A stretch of DNA of 64,000 bases from Circinella minor (Eukaryota; Mucoromycota; Mucoromycetes; Mucorales; Lichtheimiaceae), in contig JAEPRB010000065.1 of NCBI GenBank assembly GCA_016758965.1, positions 1 through 64,000 of the forward strand, written 5' to 3'. The notes below the pieces were generated by a model. That model did no database searches, was not told the DNA's origin, and saw only the letters and a list, made by a program, of their open reading frames with translations. Positions 1 through 11,274 of the stretch are shown in pieces (position 1 is the first letter of the stretch; the number at the start of each line of letters is the position of its first letter). The position numbers and the translations under genes were made by a program.

Positions 1-538
1 ATATATATATATATATAATAAAAAGATGATAGTTTATTTAATTTATAAGCTTAAGATAGTCTTACATTATAAAAATAATAAGTTGAGACTAAAATCCTTT
101 TTATGTTTATTAGAATAGAAGACTGTAGTTAACTAACATTACAGTCAGTTTTATTACGATGCATTATTGGTACGTACATCATATAAAAAATTGTGGTAAT
201 TGAAAAAAAAATATAATAATAGAGTACCTCGTAGAAGAACAAAAAATTATGAGAAATAATAACAATTAATCTAAAACAACCTTCTGAACCACAGTAAAAA
301 AACGTATTTTGTGTTTTTAATTTATTTTTGATAATAACAAAAAAATAATAATTGAACTTTCAAGAAAAGACATTAGTGATGTCAGATATTTTATTGAAAA
401 GTTTTAACAAGTATTTTTATTCATACGTAAGAAAAAAAATTAAAAAAAGTAGTATCATCCGAATTAATGAACATATGTATAGTAGGCCGTCATCGTCTTG
501 GTTTATTAATAAATGTAGTTTATCCATGAGAAGGATTA

Positions 539-871
539 TTATTCGTTTTCATCAAGTTCATCCTCTTCACCAATAAATGTTTCGATTGTTTTTTGATTTA
601 TTGCGTACAAAACACTTTCAAAAAAATAAGCTTTCCATATTCTTGGTTGCGTAATAACGTATCATGTTGTGCCATTCTTTCGATCCCCGTTTTAAAATGT
701 CTAAGAAAGAAAACTATTAACAATCAATTACTTTTATAATTATCTTATCATTAAAATAAATTTCAAACTAGAAATTACAAAATAACTATTACCTTTTTAT
801 TTTCCGCTCTTTCAGACTTCCCTCATCATTTGGAAACGATGCGTACCAGCTTGTTTTTTGAGTCACCTTGA
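539..871 (-). pseudogene. Decayed two-exon coding remnant inside the long repeat
   Basis: Read on the minus strand, about 871-794 gives protein-like sequence (SWYASFPNDEGSLKERKIKR) ending at a GTAATAG donor. After a short intron, 700-539 continues in phase from an acceptor TTTCTTAG with HFKTGIERMAQHDTLLRNQE. A run of seven T near 625 then shifts the frame; one extra T would join it to an acidic C-terminus ending GEEDELDENE and a TAA stop at 539-541. The middle part vaguely resembles the C-terminal end of an ABC ATPase domain, but that is only an impression. The right-hand copy has a further 2-bp deletion in the first exon that creates a stop. I do not recognise the family. Confidence 0.4.
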
Positions 872-1499
872 TTATATCTACTATGCAAATTGATTATATA
901 AGGATTAATGGTATATAGCAACACAATATAAATTATTTCTTAATTTTGTAATATTATCATTATCATGTCACCAATTAAATTATATCGCAATCGTCGAATC
1001 GTGGAAAACTGTATTGCTTGCCCTCCAGTTGTTCGCCCTACAAACTTCCCTTGTCCTTACCCCCAACCAAATACAGTTTTCCATTTACCTTGCTAATCGA
1101 ATCTATATATTATACAAGTACGTAGAATAGAATAAGTTAATCATTCTACCACCCATATAATCAAGGTACCTTGTTTCTTCAACCACTGTAATAGAAAGTA
1201 AAGAATAGAGTGAAAAATAAATATACATGCATATAAAAAATGAAACTTTGTTCATCCAAATGTCACTAAATTGTCTTACCTCGATCGAATTCAACAAGCA
1301 CAATAAAGTTGTTTCTTTAATATATATGATATATACAATACATATAAAAAAGAGAAGAAAAGAAAAGAATAAACATTGCCATAAAAGCTCGTTACAACTA
1401 CTATGACTCGGTTATTAACTGCAGTAACAACCTTTTGGACTAAACCTGGCATCGCCATCCTAAGACGAACAAGTACCAAAAAATAGAAGAAAGCACATC

Positions 1500-2110
1500 C
1501 ACACACCCCTTCCTTTCCCCACATTCATTCACACTCTTTCACTTACACACATCCGCTTACACTCATTCGCCCTCAACTCCTTCACTTCTACCCATTCACT
1601 CACACTCCTTTGCTTCCACCTATTCACTCACACGCATTCATTTCCGCACATTCACTTATACAACTCAATCACACTCCTAGATTACACTCTCTCACTTCCA
1701 TCCATTCGCTTGCATCCATTCGCTTCCACATTTTCACTTACCCACATCCTCTTTTACTCCTTCACTTATTCCCATTCACTAATATTATTTTATTTACACT
1801 CATTCGCATACCCTTTTCATTTCCATTCACTCATTCGCTTCCACTACTCCACTTTAGCATATTCACATCCACTCATTCATTCACAGCACGTAGCTTCCAC
1901 TCACTCACAAGCATTCCCTTACAAGCATTCACCTTCGCCTATTCACCTTCATTCATTCACTTGCACCCACTTTCACTCATTCAATTACACCCATTAGCTT
2001 CCACTCACTCGCACCTATTCACTTTTACTCCTACATTTTCATTCATTCACTTCCACCCATTTGCTTCCACTTCTTTACTTCCACGCATTCACTCACACTC
2101 TTCCACTCAC
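1500..2110. repeat. Degenerate CATTCACTC-type short tandem array
   Basis: About 600 bp consist of variations on CATTCACTCACAC, CATTCGCTTCCAC and TTCACTTACAC, with a loose period of roughly 12-18 bp. The plus strand is rich in C and T and almost free of G. Long open frames here (H, S, F, T, L-rich) are a consequence of the lack of G and of stop codons and show no protein-like features. The same array recurs at 62990-63600. Confidence 0.85.
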
Positions 2111-2149
2111 TTTTTTTCTAATTTTTTTTTTCCAATTTTTTTTCAAACA

Positions 2150-2560
2150 CCTACCTTGGTACTTACCTTGTTGCATCGCCAGCCTTGTTACTTACCTTGG
2201 TACTTACCTTGTTGCATCGCCAGCCTTGTTACTTACCTTGGTACTTACCTTGTTGCATCGCCAGCCTTGTTACTTACCTTGCTACCTACCTTGTTGCGTC
2301 GCCAGCCTTGTTACTTACCTTGGTACTTACCTTGTTGCATCGCCAGCCTTGTTACTTACCTTGGTACTTACCTTATTGCATCGCCGGCCTTGTTACTTAC
2401 CTTGGTACTTACCTTATTGCGTCGCCGGCCTTGTTACTTACCTTGGTACTTACCTTGTTGCATCACCAGCCTTGTTACTTACCTTGCCTTGTTGCCAGCC
2501 TTGTTACTTACCTTGTTGCATCACCACCTTGTTACCTACCTTGTTGGATCACTTGCCTTG
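2150..2560. repeat. 41-bp minisatellite, left array
   Basis: A 41-bp unit repeats exactly in register at 2171, 2212, 2253, 2294, 2335, 2376, 2417 and 2458 (taking TTGCRTCGCC as unit start), then degrades into shorter CCTTG-containing variants to about 2600. Each unit holds TTGCATCGCCAGCC and two copies of TACTTACCTTG. Because 41 is not a multiple of three and the unit lacks plus-strand stops, all three plus frames stay open, which gives apparent ORFs of 170-330 codons. I do not consider these genes. Reverse-complemented, TACTTACCTTG is CAAGGTAAGTA, a consensus 5' splice site. Confidence 0.95.
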
Positions 2561-2639
2561 CTACCTACCTTGTTGGATCACCGGTCTTGACACCTGCCTT
2601 GTCGGATTATGAGCCTTGTAATCTACCTTGTCCCTCGAG

Positions 2640-3839
2640 GTGCACAGGATTGTCATATGCCCAGGCCAAATCAACCAGGATATCTATATGCTAGGTCAAG
2701 GTATGATAGAATAATATTAATATTGTGTTCTTGGGTAAAAGAAATAACATGTCATTTGAAATAATATTACAAAAAACAATTCATAGAAAGGTAGTTTTCA
2801 TTAAAAAAAGAATGTATTGCTCACCTTAGTGACATGGAGTTGTCACACAAATACTCGAAGATAATTCATAACTTTGATAAAAGGTAACAAGGTATCTATT
2901 GAGTAGGAGTGTCGTTGTACGTAAATCAAGTATTCTCATACGTAGCAACATAAGATAATTTTAAATAAATTCACATATTAATTTGAAAATAATAATAAGA
3001 ACATTTACCTTTATCGGTTTTTTGTATTGGTTTCGAAAAAATAAATATGTCGCGCTCGCCTCTTAAAAGTCCAAACTCGTTGAGGACAGTAGTAGCCTTA
3101 GGTGGTGCTTGATTCGTTTGTTTTTTTGTTTGAAGCGTTGGCTCATCATTGATCGACTTCTTGTAAAACATTAAGAAGGATATGCTGTATTTATAAGGAT
3201 TTCTTTATTTGTCTATCTATAAAATTAAATGACAATAAGTAAGAAAGAAATAAAATATCTTCTCGAAACAAAAAAAGAATCAGTTATGCTTTTGCTTTTT
3301 TCTTTTTCTCTCTCTATCATTACCTTCAAATGTTTGTTGTAGTACTTAGTTTAATAAGTTCGCTCTTTTATCGTATTATATCGTCAGTTTGTACATAGAT
3401 GAAGTCAAAGTTTTTTTTTGTAAAAAAAAAAAAAAAAAACATTCATGTTTTACTCCTCCTGATAACACGATTTGGTTTCAATTAAGGTTTGAAATGTATG
3501 CGCTGTTAAAAATGATTTCATGCACCAACTGTACCCAATAAGTAGTACAGGATCGGTATTAAAAATCATCTTGACACGTTGGGAAAAACCTTCACAAAGT
3601 CTAATTATGGGAGACTGTTCACAGTTATAGTACTGTAAGATAGACCAGAAGTACACGGTTGAGTATATGGCTTGCAAATAAACACCGCGTGTTTTTTCAA
3701 GCTAAAGGGGATAAATCCAGTAAAGATCAAAAGTCCATAATTGTCGCGCTTGCGATATGTTTATGCACTCCCAGTTCCAAGTGAATGCGGAAAAACCAAA
3801 CAGCTCTAGTAAGAATAAAAAATTAAAGAAAAAAAATTA
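2640..3839. other. A+T-rich spacer, no firm gene
   Basis: There are two weak minus-strand open frames. The frame at 3171-3000 starts with ATG, reads MFYKKSINDEPTLQTKKQ and ends at a plausible donor GTAAATG near 3005, but no convincing following exon was found. The frame at 3677-3450 (75 codons) has ordinary composition but no recognisable motif. A poly-A/T run sits at 3412-3440. Either frame could be a relic exon. Confidence 0.4.
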
Positions 3840-4430
3840 GCATGATGAGAGAGGGTCATTGTAGTAAGAAAAAAGAATAATAAATAATAGAACTAAAAGA
3901 ACATAAAAAGGATTGTGAAAAGAAGAGTAATACTTTTTTTCTTTTGGTATGTTGGGAGGAGAGAAATAATGTAAAAAGGAAAGTACCAAAAAAAAAAAAG
4001 AAGAGAAGTGTTCACTGCTCTTCTTCTTTTTTTTTGAATGTTGAGGAAGGATCAAAGGAAGGGTGAAAATTAAAGTTACAAGTGTAACTGAAAAGTAAAT
4101 GTCAAAAGAAAAAGAAGAAGAATAGTACTTATTTTCCTTCTTTTCCTTTTGAAAGAGAAAGTAAAAAGAAGAATAGTATTTGCTGCGCTTCTTTTTTTTT
4201 TATTGTTGGGAGGGAAGAAAGAATATAAAAAATTAAAGTTTCAAATAAATGAAAAGTAAATGTCAAGAAAAAAAAAAAGAGTAATACTTACTTTATACTT
4301 GAATGTTGAAAGTGCAAAAAGGAATGTAGAAAGAATAAGTTACTTGAAAGTACATTTCAAAAAGAAAAAAAAAAGTAGTTGATAGGAAAGAGAAAGAAAA
4401 AGAAAAAGAAAGAAATTGTCGTGATAACAA
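3840..4430. repeat. Purine-rich tract with degenerate ~100-130 bp repeats
   Basis: The plus strand is almost entirely A and G over about 600 bp. Recurring sub-blocks can be seen near 3920, 4010, 4120, 4165 and 4285: GAAGAATAGTACTT-like sequence, then a T-rich stretch, then a GTTGGGAGG or GTTGAGGAAGG-like stretch, then AAAGTAAATGTC. They are imperfect copies, so this looks like an old tandem array rather than simple low complexity. No gene was seen. Confidence 0.55.
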
Positions 4431-5640
4431 TTTTTAATGAAAACAAGTGAATGGTAATAGCAATAGTGATCTACTCCCAACAGTGTGGTAAATGGCATAA
4501 AGCATGCTATTACTATGTTACACCAATTGGGACCGCGTCAAAAAAAAAAAAAAAAAAAACTATCTAGATCTTTAAAAACTATACATTGCAACATTCCGTG
4601 TCAAACTAAGATTAGGCTGTGGCATTCCATTACCATGACAGTAAACTGGTTAACAACATTCTTATTTAATGTAAAAAGAAACATGCTTTTTTTTTATGTA
4701 GTCATAGTAGCATGTTGTAGTGTAAAAGTTTATAACAATAAAAAAAAAGATTCAGTAAAGTCGGTCTGGAACCTACTTTTCAACTTCCTTCACCTATGAA
4801 ATACAGTAACATGTAACATTATTGTATCAACTCATTACAATAAAAATTGGGTTTATCCTTAACCTTTTAAGTTTAATGTACATGAATGGCACTTTTCTGA
4901 CGGTGCATAACAGAAAGAATATATTTGTATAAAATATGGCGAGTAGTTGTATAAATATATATAGGGAGTTGGATTGGATCAACAGCACAATTTTACATAT
5001 AGAACAACATAGTGAACAAAGTACATGAAGAAGTTGATACGTAAAAAAAAGAAAAACGTGAAAAGTGGGTGGCTATTATCAACAAATTTAATGATAGACT
5101 TTCACTAGATGTACGTACATGAAAGAATTAAACATTTTCAAACAAAAGGAAAGAATATGGGGAGATGATAATTAAGTAAGCTTGTACCTATAATTGATTT
5201 TACCAATCAAAATAATAATAATATAACTTCAGTAAGACCACAGGAAAATACTGTCATTTTGATCGTCCCATACCTGAGCTGGACTCATTGCGTGCAAGAC
5301 TTGGAGGTTTAAGCAATTAAAATTTATATCAAAAAATAAAACAAAACAGAGGAGATCCTGCGGCACAAAAACAAATCCTGGTTGTTGTTTTTCATGCCGA
5401 TTATTATAATTCTGATCAAAGAATATTCTCTTCTTTAACTCCTACCATTTCTCTCTTTATTATATTAAATTCTCCTTTTAACTTTTTTCATTCTTATCAG
5501 ATTATACATTTTATATATTCTCTCAAATTCTCTGTCTTTTTTTTTTATAAGCCAAGACATACGTATAAAAAGAAATTATTATTATCCATAGTCTTTCTTG
5601 GGTATTCTGGAGTGATGATTTAAAAATTGTACAAAAGAAT
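4431..5640. other. A+T-rich spacer
   Basis: Only poly-A-interrupted open frames (for example 4485-4799) without protein-like composition were seen. The stretch at 5420-5560 is pyrimidine-rich and could be relic promoter sequence for the hydrolase pseudogene that follows. Confidence 0.5.
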
Positions 5641-6795
5641 CCATCTTTTGAAAATGAATTAAATGGAATGGTTTATCATATGGAAACAACATTTCATATT
5701 CAATTTCCAACAGGTTAGAATTCACATGTTCAATGTATTCAACCTACCAAGGATCATTTTGAATATATCCATCGACCTCTTCTATTTTATATTATCAACT
5801 TTATATTTACACATATTTTTTATTATCTATTTCTTGAAGGTTTTGGTCAATTTCGTAAATATGGTGTTGATCATAACAAACCAGGTGTTCGATGGGGAGA
5901 CTTTTTTTTATATTTTTAAAAAAAGAACGCATGATTATTATTATTCTTGGTGGTTACAAAAACAACAATCATTCACACTAAATGATAAGGAGAATAATCA
6001 TCACCAACATCTTACCTATTGGTATCGTAAGGAAGAACAACTTCAACAACAACAACAACAACAACTACACCTATTATCTTTATACATGGTATTGGTACAG
6101 GTCTTCATTTATATATGGATTTTATTCGTGGTATGACTACCCTTGAATGTCCTCTATTTTGTATTGAACTACCTTATGTTTCAACTCGTTTGGTAGAACA
6201 TGTATGTGTTACGTAGAAAAAAAGTTTTCCTAAATTATTATTATAGGTACCAACACCTAAAGAAACAGTAATGGAAATTCAAACAATGTTAGATACGCAT
6301 GGATTTGACAAAGCTATTATTGTACGTACGTAGGACATTCTTTAGGAACTGTTGTGGCTAGATGGATGGCAACTTATGCAATAAATCGTATATCAGGACT
6401 TGTACTTATTGATCCAGTTTGTTTTTTATTAAATTATCATGATACTGCTTATAATATGCTTCATCGAATTCCTAGTAAATTTGCAGAGGTAAGTAATATA
6501 TATATATATAGTTTTGAAAAAATGTAATTTATTATTTGAGAAAAGGTGAGGAGTCATAAAAAAACACATCATTTTTTATTTATATACCCTACGTACGTAT
6601 CTATTTATATAGTATTTGATTCACTATTTTGCATCTCGAGAATTACATATAAATGATGTGATTATTAATTCAAAACAAATTGAACAAATATGGAATGAAG
6701 CCAACAATGAAGTCAAAATTAAATCATGCCAAATATCTTGTACGACCCCAATGGCTTCAACTTATTTTATCTGATATTCAACAATTTTAACTTAT
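5640..6795 (+). pseudogene. Alpha/beta-hydrolase pseudogene
   Basis: Conserved-looking segments lie in different frames. They are an N-terminal segment (NGMVYHMETTFHIQFPTG, then a stop), a membrane-like segment with FEYIHRPLLFYIINF and RKYGVDHNKPGVRWG, and a Tyr/Trp-rich and CAA-repeat stretch (5915-6060) in another frame. These are followed by PIIFIHGIGTGLHLYMDFI (oxyanion-type HG motif), then after a GTATGT...TAG intron by VPTPKETVMEIQTML. The nucleophile elbow GHSLGTVVARW at about 6340 is separated from its strand by an extra 8 bp (CGTACGTA). A GTAAGT intron (about 6490-6611) precedes the C-terminal part, which shifts frame again before LVRPQWLQLILSDIQQF and a stop near 6790. At least four breaks make a functional product very unlikely. 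The serine-hydrolase fold assignment rests on the HG and GHSLG motifs. Confidence 0.8.
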
Positions 6796-6829
6796 AGAAG
6801 AAATAATTAACATTATAGGTACGTAGTAT

Positions 6830-8760
6830 GTATATATGCGGTATCTCTTTAAATTATTATAAGGTTTGTCCTTAAAAGTAATTAATTATATCTACGTAGT
6901 CCCGATAACTTTCACTTCCCCTTTATTTTCACACGAAAGATGGGAATGTAAGCTTGAAATTAACAGGTTACCACTGTAACTACTTATGTTTGCTATAATA
7001 GATTAATTCTTTTAGAATATGGAAGAGCCAAAGGAGGGTCCGTGCTTTTTCGGAGTTGCCTTGTGAAACCATTGGTGACATTGAAATATTTTGGAATCGA
7101 CATAGACGAGATTGAAGTACTTCTTTTAATCATTTGAACACTTTTTCCTTTTTTTTTTTTTTTATCATTCCCTTTATAATTTATTCATGCAAAATTTGTT
7201 TACTAGGCAACAATCACATGCCCTCCCTTTTTTTTCTTCTGTATTTGAAATTAAGTCAATCACAAAAAAAAAGTTATAAAAAGGGGTTCGTTTCTTTTTT
7301 TTCTTCATCGTGTCTGTGAGATTTTTTACTCCTTTTTTGCCCTTTTTTCTCGTTAAAGAAATAACGGAGCAAAATAAATAGGTAACAAATATAATAAGTA
7401 AATGATAAAAATAATAATAATAATAATTTCTTTCGAATGAATTCTTATTGGTCATATAGTTAGAATTTTTATATTTTTATATTTTTATAATGGTAACAAT
7501 AAATGCGAGAACATATATTTTTGTTCTATTAAACAAGCTAATAGTTAAAAATAATAATATGTTATTCATTAATACTAAAAATAAAAATAAAAAAGACAGT
7601 TACATTTATGTGTCAATTAAAATATATAAACAAATTACTTGAATGAAATGTGTTCGCCACAATTCAATCAATTTTTTTATATTCCAAACAGAAAAATATC
7701 TGTTTTTTTTTCGCATAAGGGAACAAATTCTGTATTTTACACTAGAGAGGCCGAAGTTTTATTACTAATATTATTTTCACGACTAGCAAGACTTACGAAT
7801 AAAATAAATTGTACAATAACTGAACCAGCAGCACTCGACTAATGAGATTGAAAATTCTTCTTATAAAATATTTTGGACATATACTAGCCACAGTAACTTA
7901 TTGAAAATTAAATGAGAGAATTATAAAGTGTACATCAATAAAAAATAATTTCGCTCTATGATTGAAATGGTTTATACGAGGAAAAGCATTATTTATCATC
8001 TTCTACTATCTACTATCTACTATTAAAAGAACAAATGCTGCATAAACTTAATAATTTATAAAACCCCGACAATACGCATTATCTTTTTGCGAAATTGATG
8101 ACGAAAAAAAATATAATGCGTCAGCATCTGAATATCTATCTCACCTCTTTTCGCTTCATTTATATTTTTTTTTTTGCTCTTTCGATGACACTATCATAAT
8201 AAAAATGTAATCCCAACGGATTATACATAAAAAAAAAAAGATGTATACCTCGAAATTAAAAAACACCATTCGCGATTAACAAACACGAATTCAACATCTA
8301 TGAATATTAAAAGAATGTATACACGAAATCAAAAACGCCATCTTTCATTCTTTTTGAAAAAATCTATAGCAACGGCTTGCTAAGTTCGCTCACGTTAATT
8401 CATATAATTCAACCACTGGTTGGTTAAGCACAATGTAATATGGATATACAACTGAACAAGGAACCACATGCCTTTTTAATATCTTTACAAGCACTTTGGA
8501 AGAATCACAATGCTTCTGAGTATTCAGTGATTGACGACGAAAAAAGGGAAAAAAAAACAAACAAAATGAAATTCATTTCTAAGGACATAACGTAATATGT
8601 GATATTTGGTTATTTTAATAACACAAGGTAAAATCCATTGAGACTTGTTATGTATCTTTTATAGTAATTTAGAAACTGTTATAAAGTTATCCCTTTTAGT
8701 ACAATAATATTAACAACAATATATTTAGACTTTTTCTATTCTATGGGTTACGAGGCTTAG
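6830..8760. other. A+T-rich spacer
   Basis: No gene was supported. Open frames at 7134-7455 and 7639-7842 are poly-T/poly-A driven. A pair of imperfect ~35-bp direct repeats (ATGTATACxxCGAAAT...CGCCAT-like) lies at about 8240-8275 and 8314-8350. A long stretch of A and T with (TAA)n lies at 7395-7430. Confidence 0.5.
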
Positions 8761-8764
8761 TTAA

Positions 8765-8967
8765 TTACTTCACCACAAAAAAAAGGAACAAAATGCAGTT
8801 CCAGAACTGATTCATGTTCCCTCACCACTACCAACTGTCAGAAATTGACAGATTTGATTACAAATATGAAGAGCGAAAGTAAATGTAAATTCAAAAGAGA
8901 TGACAACAGCATTTTATTTTTGGAAGATGTTATGTTGACACACATCAAAAAGTGCTCATTTGATAAG
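8765..8967 (+). pseudogene. Exon-4 fragment of the 552-aa gene family
   Basis: This segment closely matches exon 4 of the intact gene at 32416-34691 (its minus strand, 33962-34196). It includes the stretch from ACAAAAAAAAGGAACAAAA through CCAACTGTCAGAAATTGACAG to AAAAAGTGCTCATTTGA. Similarity stops close to the exon 4 donor. Several substitutions change the frame's residues, and no flanking exons are present, so it cannot encode the protein. Confidence 0.8.
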
Positions 8968-10844
8968 AGATTCTTATACAATGGTAAATAACAAGATATT
9001 TTTATACATTGGCAAGATGCAATATATGATTATAAAGTACCAAATTATCAAATATATTTACCAAGAACTATGCTTGTTAAAAATATATAAATACCTATTA
9101 TCAATTTTTGTTCTTATCTATTATATTATTATTATTATTTAATCTTATTCCCGTACTATTACTCTATTTAATATTATGGCGTATATATCTTACACAAAAA
9201 TATATTATAAATTTTCAAAAATCTACGTTAACTGTTGTTCCCTTTTGACTAAATCTTATAAGATTTAATATGATACACTAGTATCTTTTTCGATTTAAAG
9301 ATAAGTAAAACTTCCTGTGTCTTTAAAGAGTGATATAACAACTTTTCCATATTTATAATTATAATATAATTATACAATATATACGTAGTGACACTTTTCC
9401 ATTAAAATGTTATAATATTTTCATGCTCATGTCTATATATTTAATATAATTCCTGTGCAATTTTTCTTCAGTTGCCATTGTTTATGGAAACACGTTAGTC
9501 AAACCATTGAAATATGATATTGTATTTTGAGTGTATCTTTATGTATACTCATATACAAAAAGACAAATGAATTAATGTGAGAATTTTTGCGTTATAGAAT
9601 ATCTTTTCTTACTTTCTGAACTAAAAGTTGTTACTAATTACTTCTATTCTGTTTGATCTATTAAAATACAAGGACTCTTCCTATTTCGACTGTATATCTA
9701 CCAAAAAGTGCTTACATGTTCATCATCTACCCATTCACATCCGATCCGTGGAGAACACTAGGTTTGTATAAAAACGTTTATCATAGACCCACATATTCTT
9801 TTTTACTACTTCTCATTAATTAGTAGAGCTTTATATATACTGTATCCTGTCTGATAAAAATAAATATGTAATACTACAGCATTAAATAATACTCTGATAC
9901 ACACGAATATATTCTTAAGGCATAATACGTAAGTGTTATGATTTCTAAACTGCTTCAAATATACTATATGTACTACAGTATTTATAATATAAACGACAAA
10001 AAAAGAGAAAGTGAAATATATGTATAATACAAAGCATTTGACTAGAAGGGATTGGGTGTATTAAAATTAATTGAGAGATGCTACCGATTTATGTAGCAAA
10101 ATATCGGTTTAATGGGAAATCATTATAATATATAGTATATACTGGTCAAGGATTTTTTAATCTCCATGAATGTGAATCTTTTCAAATTGTAACAATGATT
10201 ATGAGAAATCGAAACCATCACTCCCCTCTATAACAACATTTAGGAGAACAACCAGCAGCATGGATGTATTTATACCATCTTCAGCTGTGTCCCATTGATC
10301 ATTTCTTACTATCCTGTCGTCCTCTATGTTTTGAAAACACCACATTATAGATCATAAAACAGATTCTAAACACGTACTAGTAATTTTGTAATGCTTGATA
10401 ATATGATATACGTAAGTACTTTATAATAAGATTATATAGCTATATAGATGGAAGTACAATAAAAGACAAATTACAGTAAACATACAATGTAATATATATG
10501 TTAACTTGACCTATGTATTGTTACGATTCTGAATACGTATGATAGCGTATTTGAAAATAACTTATCTTAAAAATACACATTTTGTCTTCATCTTTTTTCT
10601 TTTCTAATAACTCTTGTGTATATTTTATGGCTTTTTTACTACTAACACTTATATTATCTTTACTTTTTCTTTGAAGAATGAATACGTATTTATTCATTCA
10701 TAATCATTATTTTTATTTCAATCCGGTTATAAGTACTCTATTATATAATATAAATGTACGATATGATTATTTTAATTTGACATATGATTTCGATAAACTG
10801 AATAAGTTAATTCGTTATCATCATACTACTAAAGCAGAAATAAA
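8968..10844. other. A+T-rich spacer
   Basis: No convincing gene was found. Open frames at 8960-9142 and 10678-10875 are short, Ile/Tyr/Asn-rich and look like composition effects; the second runs into the LINE tail. TACGTA hexamers are frequent here. Confidence 0.5.
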
Positions 10845-11010
10845 TATTACTCAAAGCAACGTCATTATGTGTTAGAAACTATTATTTATGCAAAGATACA
10901 CTTGCAGGACAGGGTAGTAAGGCAGGGGAATAAAAATAAACACGGTCATGGCATGGTCGCATGATGAGACGACTTTTAGTACCTGCCGGTTATTCTAAAC
11001 AAAAGGGCCC
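10845..11010 (+). mobile_element. 5'-truncated LINE 3' tail
   Basis: This segment is similar to the 3' end of the LINE at 37135-37320. Shared landmarks in order are AACGTCATtATgTGTTAG, CAGGGTAGTAA, GGAATAAAAATAAACAC, GTCATGG, and GACTTTTAGTACCTGCCG. Only the last ORF codons and the 3' UTR are present, as expected from incomplete target-primed reverse transcription. It ends just before 11275, where a family-gene fragment begins. Confidence 0.75.
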
Positions 11011-11274
11011 CATGCCCAGGCGTAATGGAAGAGTGTGCCAGAGATGAAAAAAAAAGCCAATGCCAACAGGTCACCAGCTCAAGTCACGTTCAGGCCATTT
11101 TGAAGTCATTATATCGTCATTTATAATTGTACCCAACCCCCTTTTATCATGAATTTCATTGCCCGTCAATACAATTCACAAAAAACTCTCGAAAAAGATT
11201 TTACCTCCTCCTTCTTTCCTCCTCTCAATATGACGTGGTCTGAAATATATTTTTAAACAAAACAAAACGTACTT

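Larger units (their letters stand above)
1..2630. repeat. Long direct repeat, left copy
   Basis: This block recurs at 61494-64000 in the same orientation. Base 1 aligns with base 61494 inside an (AT)n run, and the match is near-identical through the simple-sequence arrays. Two 2-bp deletions in the right copy (near 829 and 1172 of this copy) reduce the offset from 61493 to 61489. Contents in order are an AT microsatellite, A+T-rich spacer, a decayed minus-strand coding remnant (539-871), spacer, a degenerate CATTCAC array (about 1500-2110) and a 41-bp minisatellite (about 2150-2560). The left limit is not visible because the repeat starts at the window edge. The copies lose register within the minisatellite. 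It may be a segmental duplication, a dispersed or subtelomeric repeat, or an assembly overlap. Confidence 0.95.

Noticed and set aside
965..1096. 43-codon plus-strand ORF in the repeat (MSPIKLYRNRRIVENC...), present in both copies
   Set aside because: Conserved only because the whole repeat is duplicated; it is short, the opposite strand also has protein-like stretches, and there is no independent evidence of coding.
1610..2694. Three overlapping plus-strand ORFs of 169-326 codons
   Set aside because: They are translations of the G-poor array and the 41-bp minisatellite in all three frames, with no start context, domains or non-repeat composition.
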